Shown here: positions 23,502-38,400 of the stretch, in pieces
How positions within the stretch are numbered: position 1 is the stretch's first letter
Layout: each line of letters opens with the position of its first letter
Source of the DNA: Sternotherus odoratus
Lineage: Eukaryota; Chordata; Testudines; Kinosternidae
Direction of reading: 5' to 3'
DNA length: 64,000 nucleotides
NCBI GenBank assembly: GCA_032164245.1
Contig: JAVMKO010000007.1
Span: 2,666,001 to 2,730,000, forward strand
Translations under genes and position numbers: made by a program
The notes under the pieces: model-generated
Database searches by the model: none
Seen by the model: the letters and a program-made list of their open reading frames with translations, nothing else
What the model was told of the DNA's origin: nothing

Positions 23502-26500
23502 ACAGCCTGCCCCGAATACACCCACCCTGTACCCCCCTCACACCCCACTACAGCCTGCGCCCGAATACACCCACCCTGTACCCCCCTCACACCCCACTAC
23601 AGCCTGCGCCCGAATACACCCACCCTGTACCCCCCTCACACCCCACCTACAGCCTGCCCCGAATACACCCCTCTGTACCCCCCTCACACCCCACTACAGC
23701 CTGCCCCGAATACACCCCCCTGTACCCCCCTCACACCCCACTACAACCTGCCCCCGAATACACCCACCCTGTACCCCCCTCACACCCCACTACAGCCTGC
23801 CCCAAATACACCCCCTCTGTACCCCCTCACACCCACTACAACCTGCCCCCGAATACACCCACCCTGTTACCCCCCTCACACCCCACTACAGCCTGCGCCC
23901 GAATACACCCCCCTGTACCCCCCTCACACCCCACTACAGCCTGCGCCCGAATACACCCCCCTGTACCCCCCTCACCACCCCACTACAGCCTGCCCCGAAT
24001 ACACCCCCCCTGTACCCCCCTCACACCCCACTACAGCCTGCTCCCGAATACACCCCCCCTGCACCCCCCTCACACCCCACTACAGCCTGCCCCGAATACA
24101 CCCCCCTGTACCCCCCTCACACCCCACTACAGCCCTGCCCCGAATACACCCACCCTGTACCCCCTCACACCCCACTACAGCCTGCCCCCGAATACACACC
24201 CCCTGTACCCCCCTCACACCCCACTACAGCCTGCCCCGAATACACCCCCCTGTACCCCCCTCACACCCCACTACAGCCTGCCCCGAATACACCCACCCTG
24301 TACCCCCGTCACACCCCACTACAGCCTGCTCCCGAATTACACCCCCCCTGTACCCCCCTCACACCCCACTACAGCCTGCCCCGAATACACCCCCCTGTAC
24401 CCCCCTCACACCCCACTACAGCCTGCGCCCGAATACACCCCCCTGTTACCCCCTCACACCCCACTACAGCCTGCCCTGAATACACCCCCCTGTACCCCCC
24501 TCACACCCCACTACAGCCTGCCCCGAATACACCCACCCTGTACCCCCCTTACACCCCACTACAGCCTGCCCCGAATACACCCACCCTGTACCCCCCCTCA
24601 CACCCCACTACAGCCTGCCCCGAATACACCCACCCTGTACCCCCTCACACCCCACTACAGCCTGCCCCGAATACACCCACCCTGTACCCCCTCACACCCC
24701 ACTACAGCCTGCCCCGAATACACCCACCCTGTACCCCTCACACCCCACTACAGCCTGCCCCGAATACACCCACCCTGTACCCCCTCACACCCCACTACAA
24801 CCTCCCCGAATACACCCACCCTGTACCCCCCTCACACCCCCACTACAGCCTGCCCCGAATACACCCCTCTGTACCCCCCTCACACCCCACTACAACCTGC
24901 CCCGAATACACCCACCCTGTACCCCCCTCACACCCCACTACAGCCTGCCCCGAATACACCCCCCCTGTACCCCCCTCACACCCCACTACAGCCTGCCCCG
25001 AATACACCCCCCCTGTACCCCCTCACACCCCACTACAGCCTGCCCCGAATACACCCCCCCTGTACCCCCCTCACACCCCACTACAGCCTGCCCCGAATAC
25101 ACCCCCCTGTACCCCCTCACACCCCACTACAGCCTGCCCCGATACACCCCCCTGTACCCCCCTCACACCCCACTACAGCCTGCCCCGAAATACACCCCCC
25201 CTGTACCCCCCTCACACCCCACTACAGCCTGCCCCGAATACACCCCCCTGTACCCCCCTCACAACCCCACTACAGCCTGCCCCGAATACACCCCCCCTGT
25301 ACCCCCCTCACACCCCACTACAGCCTGCCCGAATACACCCCCCCTGTACCACCCTCACACCCCACTACAGACTGCCCCGAATACACCCCCCCTGTACCCC
25401 CCTCACACCCACTACAGCCTGCCCCGAATACACCCCCCCTGTACCCCCTCACACCCCACTACAGCCTGCCCCGAATACACCCCCCCTGCACCCCCCTCAC
25501 ACCCCACTACAGCCTGCCCCGAATACACCCCCCCTGTACCCCCCTCCACACCCCACTACAGCCTGCCCCGATACACCCCCTCTGTACCCCCCTCACACCC
25601 CACTACAGCCTGTGCCCGAATACACCCACCCTGTACCCCCCTCACACCCCACTACAGCCTGCCCCCGAATACACCCCCTCTGTACCCCCCTCACACCCCA
25701 CTACAGCCTGCCCCCGAATACACCCACCTGTACCCCCTCACACCCCACTACAGCCTGCCCCGAATACACCCACCCTGTACCCCCTCACACCCCACTACAG
25801 CCTGCCCCGAATACACCCACCCTGTACCCCCTCACACCCCACTACAACCTGCCCCCGAATACACCCACCCTGTACCCCCCCTCACACCCCACTACAGCCT
25901 GCCCCATACACCCACCCTGTACCCCCTCACACCCCACTACAACCTGCCCCGAATACACCCACCCTGTACCCCCTCAAACCCCACTACAGCCTGCCCCGAA
26001 TACACCCACCCTGTACCCCCTCACACCCCACTACAGCCTGCCCCGAATACACCCACCCTGTACCCCTCACACCCCACTACAGACTGCCCCGAATACACCC
26101 AACCCTGTACCCCCCTTACACCCCACTACAGCCTGCCCCGAATACACCCACCCTGTACCCCCTCACACCCCACTACAGCCTGCCCCGAATACACCCCCCC
26201 TGTACCCCCCTCACACCCCACTACAGCCTGCCCCGAATACACCCCCCCTGTACCCCCCTCACACCCCACTACAGCCTGCCCCGAATACACCCCCCCTGCA
26301 CCCCCCTCACACCCCACTACAGCCTGCGCCTGAATACACCCACCCTGTACCCCCCTCACACCCCACTACAGCCTGCCCCTAATACACCCCCCCTGTACCC
26401 CCCTCACACCCCACTACAGCCTGCCCCAAATACACCCACCCTGTACCCCCTCACACCCCACTACAGCCTGCCCCGAATACACCCACCCTGTACCCCCCTC

Positions 26501-29500
26501 ACACCCCACTACAGCCTGCCCCCGAATACACCCCCTCTGTACCCCCCTCACACCCCACTACAGCCTGCCCCCGAATACACCCACCCTGTACCCCCTCACA
26601 CCCCACTACAGCCTGCCCCGAATACACCCACCCTGTACCCCCTCACACCCCACTACAGCCTGCCCGAATACACCCACCCTGTACCCCCTCACACCCCACT
26701 ACAACCTGCCCCCGAATACACCCACCCTGTACCCCCCTCACACCCCACTACAGCCTGCCCCATACACCCACCCTGTACCCCCTCACACCCCACTACAACC
26801 TGCCCCGAATACACCCACCCTGTACCCCCTCAAACCCCACTACAGCCTGCCCCGAATACACCCACCCTGTACCCCCTCACACCCCACTACAGCCTGCCCC
26901 GAATACACCCCCCCTGCACCCCCCTCACAACCCACTACAGCCTGCCCCCGAATACACCCACCCCATACCCCCCTCACACCCCACTACAGCCTGCCCCGAA
27001 TACACCCACCCTGTACCCCCCTCACACCCCACTACAGCCTGCCCCGAATACACCCCCCCTGTACCCCCCTCACACCCCACTACAGCCTGCCCCGAAAACA
27101 CCCACCCTGTACCCCCCTCACACCCACTACAGCCTGCCCCGAATACACCCACCCTGTACCCCCCTCACACCCCACTACAGCCTGCCCCGAATACACCCAC
27201 CCTGTACCCCCCTCACACCCCACTACAGCTGCCCCGAATACTTCCACCCTGTACCCCCCTCACACCCCACTACAGCCTGCCCCGAATACACCCCCCCCTG
27301 CACCCCCCTCACACCCCAATACAGCCTGTGCCCGAATACACCCCCCCTGTACCCCACTCACACCCCACTACAGCCTGCCCCGAATACACCCCCCCTGTAC
27401 CCCCCTCACACCCCACTACAGCCTGCGCCTGAATACACCCCACCCTGTACCCCCCTCACACCCCACTACAGCCTGCCCCTAATACACCGCCCCTGTACCC
27501 CCTCACACCCCACTACAGCCTGCCCCGAATACACCCACCCTGTACCCCCTCACACCCCACTACAGCCTGCCCCGAATACACCCACCCTGTACCCCCTCAC
27601 ACCCCACTACAGCCTGCCCCCGAATACACCCCCTCTGTACCCCCCTCACACCCCACTACAGCCTGCCCCCGAATACACCCACCCTGTACCCCCTCACACC
27701 CCACTACAGCCTGCCCCGAATACACCCACCCTGTACCCCCTCACACCCCACTACAGCCTGCCCCGAATACACCCACCCTGTACCCCCTCACACCCCACTA
27801 CAACCTGCCCCCGAATACACCCACCCTGTACCCCCCTCACACCCCACTACAGCCTGCCCGAATACACCCCCTCTGTACCCCCCTCACACCCCACTACAAC
27901 CTGCCCCCGAATACACCCACCCTGTACCCCCTCACACCCCACTACAGCCTGCCCCGAATACACCCACCCTGTACCCCTCACACCCCACTACAGCCTGCCC
28001 CGAATACACCCACCCTGTACCCCCTCACACCCCACTACAGCCTGCCCCGAATACACCCACCCTGTACCCCCTCACACCCCACTACAGCCTGCCCCGAATA
28101 CACCCACCCTGTACCCCCTCACACCCCACTACAAACCTGCCCCCGAATACAACCACCCTGTACCCCCCTCACACCCCACTACAGCCTGCCCCAAATACAC
28201 CCCTCTGTACCCCCCTCACACCCCACTACAACCTGCCCCCGAATACACCCACCCTGTACCCCCCTCACACCCCACTACAGCCTGCCCCGAATACACCCAC
28301 CCTGTACCCCCCTCACACCCACTACAGCCTGCGCCCGAATACACCCACCCTGTACCCCCCTCACACCCACTACAGCCTGCGCCCGAATACACCCACCCTG
28401 TACCCCCTCACACCCCACTACAGCCTGCCCCGAATACACCCCCTCTGTACCCCCCTCACACCCCACTACAACCTGCCCCCGAATACACCCACCCTGTACC
28501 CCCTCACACCCCACTACAGCCTGCCCCGAATACACCCCCTCTGTACCCCCTCACACCCCACTACAAACCTGCCCCCGAATACACCCCCCCTGTACCCCCC
28601 TCACACCCCACTACAGCCTGCGCCCGAATACACCCCCCTGTACCCCCTCACACCCCACTACAGCCTGCCCCGAATACACCCCCCCTGTACCCTCCTCACA
28701 CCCCACTACAGCCTGCCCCGAATACACCCACCCTGTACCCCCCTCACACCCCACTACAGCCTGCCCCGAATACACCCACCCTGTACCCCCCTCACACCCC
28801 ACTACAGCCTGCCCCGAATACACCCACCCTGTACCCCCCTCACACCCCACTACAGCCTGCCCGAATACACCCCCCTGTACCCCCCTCACACCCCACTACA
28901 GCCTGCCCCGAATACACCCCCTCTGTACCCCCCTCACACCCCACTACAGCCTGCCCCGAGTACACCCCTCCACACCCCACTACAGCCTGCCCCCGAATAC
29001 ACCCACCCTGTACCCCCCTCACACCCCACTACAGCCTGCCCCGAATACACCCCCCTGTACCCCCCTCACACCCCACTACAGCCTGCCCCGAATACACCCC
29101 CCCCGTACCCCCTCACACCCCACTACAGCCTGCCCCGAATACACCCCTCTGTACCCCCCTCACACCCCACTACAGCCTGCCCCCGAATACACCCACCCTG
29201 TACCCCCTCACACCCCACTACAGCTGCCCCGAATACACACACCCTGTACCCCCTCACACCCCACTACAGCCTGCCCCGAATACACCCACCCTGTACCCCC
29301 TCACACCCCACTACAACCTGCCACCGAATACACCACCCTGTACCCCCCTCACACCCCACTACAGCCTGCCCCGAATACACCCCCTCTGTACCCCCCTCAC
29401 ACCCCACTACAACCTGCCCCCGAATACACCCACCCTGTACCCCCTCACACCCCACTACAGCCTGCCCCGAATACACCCACCCTGTACCCCCTCACACCCC

Positions 29501-31199
29501 ACTACAGCCTGCCCCGAATACACCCACCCTGTACCACCTCACACCCCACTACAGCCTGCCCGAATACACCACCCTGTACCCCCTCACACCCCACTACAGC
29601 CTGCCCCGAATACACCCACCCTGTACCCCCTCACACCCCACTACAACCTGCCCCCGAATACACCCACCCTGTACCCCCCTCACACCCCACTACAGCCTGC
29701 CCCGAATACACCCCTCTGTACCCCCTCACACCCCACTACAACCTGCCCCCGAATACACCCACCCTGTACCCCCCTCACACCCCAGTACAGCCTGCCCCGA
29801 ATACACCCACCCTGTACCCCCCTCACACCCCACTACAGCCTGCGCCCGAATACACCCACCCTGTACCCCCCCTCACACCCCACTACAGCCTGCGCCCGAA
29901 TACACCCACCCTGTACCCCCCTCACACCCCACTACAGCCTGCCCCGAATACACCCCCTCTGTACCCCCCTCACACCCCACTACAGCCTGCCCCGAATACA
30001 CCCCCCGTACCCCCCTCACACCCCACTACAACCTGCCCCCGAATACACCCACCCTGTACCCCCCTCACACCCCACTACAGCCTGCCCCAAATACACCCCC
30101 TCTGTACCCCCTCACACCCACTACAACCTGCCCCCGAATACACCCACCCTGTACCCCCCTCACACCCCACTACAGCCTGCGCCCGAATACACCCCCCCTG
30201 TACCCCCCTCACACCCACTACAGCCTGCGCCCGAATACACCCCCCTGTACCCCCCTCACACCCCACTACAGCCTGCCCCGAATACACCCACCCTGTACCC
30301 CCTCACACCCCACTACAGCCTGCCCCCGAATACACACCCCCTGTACCCCCCTCACACCCCACTACAGCCTGCCCCGAATACACCCCCCCTGTACCCCCCT
30401 CACACCCCACTACAGCCTGCCCGAATACACCCACCCTGTACCCCCGTCACACCCCACTACCGCCTGCTCCCGAATACACCCCCCTGTACCCCCTCACACC
30501 CACTACAGCCTGCCCCGAATACACCCCCCTGTACCCCCTCACACCCCACTACAGCCTGCGCCCGAATACACCCCCCTGTACCCCCTCACACCCCACTACA
30601 GCCTGCCCCGAATACACCCCCCTGTACCCCCTCACACCCCACTACAGCCTGCCCGAATACACCCACCCTGTACCCCCCTTACACCCCACTACAGCCTGCC
30701 CCGAATACACCCACCCTGTACCCCCCTCACACCCCACTACAGCCTGCCCCGAATACACCCACCCTGTACCCCCCTCACACCCCACTACAGCCTGCCCCGA
30801 ATACACCCCCTCTGTAACCCCCTCACACCCCCACTACAACCTGCCCCCGAATACACCCACCCTGTACCCCTCACACCCCACTACAGCCTGCCCCAAATAC
30901 ACCCACCCTGTACCCCCTCACACCCCACTACAGCCTGCCCCGAATACACCCACCCTGTACCCCTCACACCCCACTACAGCCTGCCCCGAATACACCCACC
31001 CTGTACCCCCTCACACCCCACTACAGCCTGCCCCGAATACACCCACCCTGTACCCCCTCACACCCCACTACAACCTGCCCCCGAATACACCCACCCTGTA
31101 CCCCCCTCACACCCCACTACAGCCTGCCCCGAATACACCCCTCTGTACCCCCCTCACACCCCACTACAACCTGCCCCCGAATACACCCACCCTGTACCC

Positions 31200-32440
31200 C
31201 CTCACACCCCAGTACAGCCTGCCCCGAATACACCCACCCTGTACCCCCCTCACACCCCACTACAGCCTGCGCCCGAATACACCCACCCTGTACCCCCTCA
31301 CAACCCCACTACAGCCTGCGCCCGAATACACCCACCCTGTACCCCCCTCACACCCCACTACAGCCTGCCCCGAATACACCCCCTCTGTACCCCCTCACAC
31401 CCCACTACAGCCTGCCCCGAATACACCCCCCTGTACCCCCCCTCACTACCCCACTACAACCTGCCCCCGAATACACCCACCACTGTACCCCCCTCACACC
31501 CCACTACAGCCTGCCCCGAATACACCCCCTCTGTACCCCCTCACACCCACTACAACCTGCCCCCGAATACACCCACCCTGTACCCCCCTCACACCCCACT
31601 ACAGCCTGCGCCCGAATACACCCCCCTGTACCCCCCTCACACCCCACTACAGCCTGCGCCCGAATACACCCCCCTGTACCCCCCTCACACCCCACTACAG
31701 CCTGCCCCGAATACACCCACCCTGTACCCCCCCTCACACCCCACTACAGCCTGCTCCCGAATACACCCCCCTGCACCCCCCTCACACCCCACTACAGCCT
31801 GCCCCGAATACACCCCCCTGTACCCCCCTCACACCCCACTACAGCCTGCCCCAAATACACCCACCCTGTACCCCCTCACACCCCACTACAGCCTGCCCCC
31901 GAATACACACCCCCTGTACCCCCCTCACACCCATCTACAGCCTGCCCCGAATACACCCCCCATGTACCCCCCTCACACCCCACTACAGCCTGCCCCGAAT
32001 ACACCCACCCTGTACCCCCCTCACACCCCACTACAGCCTGCCCCGAATACACCCACCCTGTACTCCCCTCACACCCCACTACAGCCTGCCCCGAATACAC
32101 CCACCCTGTACCCCCCTCACACCCCACTACAGCCTGCCCCGAATACACCCACCTTGTACCCCCCTCACACCCCACTACAGCCTGCCCCGAATACACCCCC
32201 TCTGTACCCCCCTCACACCCCACTACAGCCTGTGCCCGAATACACCCCCCCTGTACCCCCCCTCACACCCCACTACAGCCTGCCTGAATACACCCCCCCT
32301 GTACCCCCCTCACACCCACTACAGCCTGCCCCGAATACACCCCCCCTGTACCCCCCTCACACCCCACTACAGCCTGCGCCTGAATACACCCACCCTGTAC
32401 CCCCCTCACACCCCACTACAGCCTGCCCCTAATACACCCC
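31200..32440. repeat. Array segment duplicated at 39.4-40.64 kb
   Basis: Rare variants recur in the same order 8200-8202 bp farther on: CAGTACAGCC (31210 and 39412), GCTCCCGAATAC (31752 and 39952), CCATGTACC (31961 and 40161), TACTCCCCTC (32061 and 40261), GCGCCTGAATAC (32376 and 40577) and CCCCTAATAC (about 32427 and 40627). This is a duplicated block of at least 1.2 kb. Confidence 0.85.
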
Positions 32441-35400
32441 CCCTGTACCCCCCTCACACCCCACTACAGCCTGCCCGAATACACCCACCCTGTACCCCCT
32501 CACACCCCACTACAGCCTGCCCTGAATACACCCACCCTGTACCCCCCTCACACCCACTACAGCCTGCCCCCGAATACACCCCCTCTGTACCCCCCTCACA
32601 CCCCACTACAGCCTGCCCCCGATACACCCACCCTGTACCCCCTCACACCCCACTACAGCCTGCCCCGAATACACCCACCCTGTACCCCCTCACACCCCAC
32701 TACAGCCTGCCCGAATACACCCACCCTGTACCCCCTCAAACCCCACTACAGCCTGCCCCGAATACACCCACCCTGTACCCCCCTCACACCCCACTACAGC
32801 CTGCCCCGAATACACCCCCTCTGTACCCCCCTCACACCCCACTACAGCCTGCCCTGAATACACCCCCCTGTACCCCCCTCACACCCCACTACAACCTGCC
32901 CCCGAATACACCCACCCTGTACCCCCCTCACACCCCACTACAGCCTGCCCCGAATACACCCCCTCTGTACCCCTCACACCCCACTACAACCTGCCCCCGA
33001 ATACACCCACCCTGTACCCCCTCACACCCCACTACAGCCTGCGCCCGAATACACCCCCCTGTACCCCCCTCACACCCACTACAGCCTGCGCCCGAATACA
33101 CCCCCCTGTACCCCCCTCACACCCCACTACAGCCTGCCCCGAATACACCCACCCTGTACCCCCCTCACACCCCACTACAGCCTGCTCCCGAATACACCCC
33201 CCCTGCACCCCCCTCACACCCCACTACAGCCTGCCCCGAATACACCCCCCTGTACCCCCCTCACACCCCACTACAGCCTGCCCCGAATACACCCACCCTG
33301 TACCCCCTCACACCCCACTACAGCCTGCCCCCGAATACACACCCCCTGTACCCCCCTCACACCCCACTACAAGCCTGCCCCGAATACACCCACCCTGTAC
33401 CCCCCTCACACCCCACTACAGCCTGCCCCGAATACACCCACCCTGTACTCCCCTCAACCCCACTACAGCCTGCCCCGAATACACCACCCTGTACCCCCCT
33501 CACACCCCACTACAGCCTGCCCCGAATACACCCACCCTGTACCCCCTCACACCCCACTACAGCCTGCCCCGAATACCCCCCTCTGTACCCCCTCACACCC
33601 CACTACAGCCTGTGCCCGAATACACCCCCCCTGTACCCCCCTCACACCCCACTACAGCCTGCCCCGAATACACCCCCCCTGTACCCCCCTCACACCCCAC
33701 TACAGCCTGCCCCGAATACACCCCCCCTGTACCCCCCTCACACCTCACTACAGCCTGCGCCTGAATACACCCACCCTGTACCCCCCTCACACCCCACTAC
33801 AGCCCTGCCCCTAATACACCCCCCCTGTACCCCCCTCACACCCCACTACAGCCTGCCCCGAATACACCCACCCTGTACCCCCTCACACCCCACTACAGCC
33901 TGCCCTGAATACACCCACCCTGTACCCCCTCACACCCCACTACAACCTGCCCCCGAATACACCCACCCTGTACCCCCCTCACACCCCACTACAGCCTGCC
34001 CCATACACCCACCCTGTACCCCCTCACACCCCCACTACAGCCTGCCCCGAATACACCCACCCTGTACCCCCTCAAACCCCACTACAGCCTGCCCCGAATA
34101 CACCCACCCTGTACCCCCTCACACCCCACTACAGCCTGCCCCGAATACACCCACCCTGTACCCCCTCACACCCCACTACAGCCTGCCCCGAATACACCCA
34201 CCCTGTACCCCCCTTACACCGCACTACAGCCTGCCCCGAATACACCCACCCTGTACCCCCTCACACCCCACTACAGCCTGCCCCGAATACACCCCCTCTG
34301 TACCCCCCTCACACCCCACTACAGCCTGCCCCGAATACACCCACCCTGTACCCCCCTCACACCCCACTACAGCCTGCCCCGAATACACCCACCCTGTACC
34401 CCCCTCACACCCCACTACAGCCTGCCCCGAATACACCCACCCTGTACCCCCCTCACACCCCACTACAGCCTGCCCCGAATACACCCACCCTGTACCCCCC
34501 TCACACCCCACTACAGCCTGCCCCGAATACACCCACCCTGTACCCCCCTCACACCCCACTACAGCCTGCCCCGAATACACCCCCTCTGTACCCCCTCACA
34601 CCCCACTACAGCCTGCCCCGAATACACCCCCACGTACCCTCCCTCACACCCCACTACAGCCTGCCCCGAATACACCCCCCCTGTACCCCCTCACACCCCA
34701 CTACAGACTGCCCCGAATACACCCACCCTGTACCCCCCTCACACCCCACTACAGCCTGCCCCGAATACACCCCCTCTGTACCCCCCTCACACCCCACTAC
34801 AGCCTGCCCCAAATACACACCCCCTGTACCCCCCTCACACCCCCTACAGCCTGCCCCGAATACACCCCCCCTGCACCCCCCCTCACACCCCACTACAGCC
34901 TGCCCCCGAATACAACCACCCCGTACCCCCCCTCACACCCCACTACAGCCTGCCCCGAATACACCCACCCTGTACCCCCCTCACACCCCACTACAGCCTG
35001 CCCCGAATACACCCCCCCTGTACCCCCCTCACACCCCACTACAGCCTGCCCCGAATAACACCCACCCTGTACCCCCCTCACACCCCACTACAGCCTGCCC
35101 CGAATACACCCACCCTGTACCCCCCTCACAACCCACTACAGCCTGCCCCGAATACACCCACCCTGTACCCCCCTCACACCCCACTACAGCTGCCCCGAAT
35201 ACAACCACCCTGTACCCCCCTCACAACCCTACTACAGCCTGCCCCGAATACACCCCACCTGCACCCCCTCACACCCCACTACAGCCTGTGCCCGAATACA
35301 CCCCCCCTGTACTCCCCTCACACCCCACTACAGCTGCCCCGAATACACACACCCTGTACCCCCCTCAACACCCCACTACAGCCTGCACCTGAATACACCC

Positions 35401-38400
35401 ACCCTGTACCCCCCTCACACCCCACTACAGCCTGCCCTAATACACCCCTCCTGTACCCACCTCACACCCCACTACAGCCTGCCCCGAATACACCCACCCT
35501 GTACCCCCTCACACCCCACTACAGCCTGCCCGAATACACCCACCCTGTACCCCCTCACACCCCACTACAGCCTGCCCCCGAATACACCCCCTCTGTACCC
35601 CCCTCACACCCCACTACAGCCTGCCCCGAATACACCCACCCTGTACCCCCTCACACCCCACTACAGCCTGCCCCGAATACACCCACCTTGTACCCCCTCA
35701 CACCCCACTACAGCCTGCCCGAATACACCCACCCCTGTACCCCCTCACACCCCACTACAACCTGCCCCCCGAATACACCCACCCTGTACCCCCCTCACAC
35801 CCCACTACAGCCTGCCCCGAATACACCCCCTCTGTACCCCCCTCACACCCCACTACAACCTGCCCCTGAATACACCCACCCTGTACCCCCTCACACCCCA
35901 CTACAGCCTGCCCCGAATACACCCACCCTGTACCCCCTCACACCCCACTACAGCCTGCCCTGAATACACCCACCCTGTACCCCCTCACACCCCACTACAG
36001 CCTGCCCCGAATACACCCACCCTGTACCCCCTCACACCCTACTACAGCCTGCCCCGAATACACCCACCCTGTACCCCCTCACACCCCACTACAACCTGCC
36101 CCCGAATACACCCACCCTGTACCCCCCTCACACCCCACTACAGCCTGCCCCGAATACACCCCTCTGTACCCCCTCACACCCCACTACAACCTGCCCCCGA
36201 ATACACCCACCCTGTACCCCCCTCACACCCCAGTACAGCCTGCCCCGAATACACCCACGCTGTACCCCCCTCACACTCCACTACAGCCTGCGCCCGACTA
36301 CACCCACCCTGTACCCCCCTCACACCCCACTACAGCCTGCGCCCGAATACACCCACCCTGTACCCCCCTCACACCCCACTACAGCCTGCCCCGAATACAC
36401 CCCCTCTGTACCCCCTCACACTCCACTACAACCTGCCCCCGAATACACCCACCCTGTACCCCCCTCACACCCCACTACAGCCTGTGCCCGAATACACCCC
36501 CCTGTACCTCCCTCACACCCCACTACAGCCTGCCCCGAATACACCCCCCCTGTACCCCCCTCACACCCCACTACAGCCTGCCCCGAATACACCCACCCTG
36601 TACCCCCTCACACCCCACTACAGCCTGCCCCGAATACACCCACCCTGTACCCCCTCACACCCACTACAGCCTGCCCCGAATACACCCACCCTGTACCCCC
36701 TCACACCCCACTACAGCCTGCCCCGAATACACCCCCTCTGTACCCCCCTCACACCCCACTATAGCCTGCCCCGAATACACCCCCTCTGTACCCCCCTCAC
36801 ACCCCACTACAGCCTGCCCCGAGTACACCCCTCCACACCCCCACTACAGCCTGCCCCCGAATACACCCACCCTGTACCCCCCTCACAACCCCACTACAGC
36901 CTGCCCCGAATACACCCCCCCTGTACCCCCCTCACACCCCACTACAGCCTGCCCCCGAATACACCCCCCCTGTACCCCCCTCACACCCCACTACAGCCTG
37001 CCCCGAATACACCCCCCTGTACCCCCCTCACACCCACTACAACCTGCCCCCGAATACACCCACCCTGTACCCCCCTCACACCCCACTACAGCCTGCCCCG
37101 AATACACCCCTCTGTACCCCCTCACACCCCACTATAACCTGCCCCCGAATACACCCACCCTGTACCCCCTCACACCCCCTACAGCCTGCGCCCGAATACA
37201 CCCCCCTGTACCCCCCTCACACCCCACTACAGCCTGCGCCCGAATACACCCCCCGTACCCCCCTCACACCCCACTCCTGCCCCGAATACACCCACCCTGT
37301 ACCCCCCTCACACCCCACTACAGCCTGCTCCCGAATACACCCCCCCTGCACCCCCCTCACACCCCACTACAGCCTGCCCCGAATACACCCCCCTGTACCC
37401 CCCTCACACCCCACTACAGCCTGCCCCGAATACACCCACCCTGTACCCCCTCACACCCCACTACAGCCTGCCCCCGAGTACACACCCCCTGTACCCCCCT
37501 CACACCCCACTACAGCCTGCCCCGAATACACCCCCCCTGTACCCCCCTCACACCCCACTACAGCCTGCCCCGAATACACCCACCCTGTACCCCCGTCCAC
37601 ACCCCACTACAGCCTGCTCCCGAATACACCCCCCCTGTACCACCCTCACACCCCACTACAGCCTGCGCCCGAATACACCCCCCTGTACCCCCTCACACCC
37701 CACTACAGCCTGCCCCGAATACACCCCCCTGTAACCCCCTCACACTCCACTACAGCCTGCCCCGAATACACCCACCCTGTACCCCCCTTACACCCCACTA
37801 CAGCCTGCCCCGAATACACCCACCCTGTACCCCCCTCACACCCCACTACAGCCTGCCCCCGAATACACCCACCCTGTACCCCCCTCACACCCCACTACAG
37901 CCTGCGCCCGAATACACCCCCCTGTACCCCCCTCACACCCCACTACAGCCTGCGCCCGAATACACCCCCCTGTAGCCCCCTCACACCCCACTACAGCCTG
38001 CCCCGAATACACCCACCCTGTACCCCCCTCACACCCCACTACAGCCTGCTCCCGAATACACCCCCCCTGCACCCCCCTCACACCCCACTACAGCCTGCCC
38101 CGAATACACCCCCTGTACCCCCCTCACACCCCACTACAGCCTGCCCCGAATACACCCACCCTGTACCCCCTCACACCCCACTACAGCCTGCCCCCGAATA
38201 CACACCCCCTGTACCCCCCTCACACCCCACTACAGCCTGCCCCGAATACACCCCCCCTGTACCCCCCTCACACCCCACTACAGCCTGCCCCGAATACACC
38301 CACCCTGTACCCCCGTCACACCCCACTACAGCCTGCTCCCGAATACACCCCCCCTGTACCCCCCTCACACCCCACTACAGCCTGCCCCGAATACACCCCC

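Noticed and set aside
14572..26382. Giant open frame of 3936 codons
   Set aside because: It is the minisatellite itself. The unit has no stop in any plus frame, indels switch frames freely, and the frame even spans the N gap. No start context, splice site or domain supports a gene.
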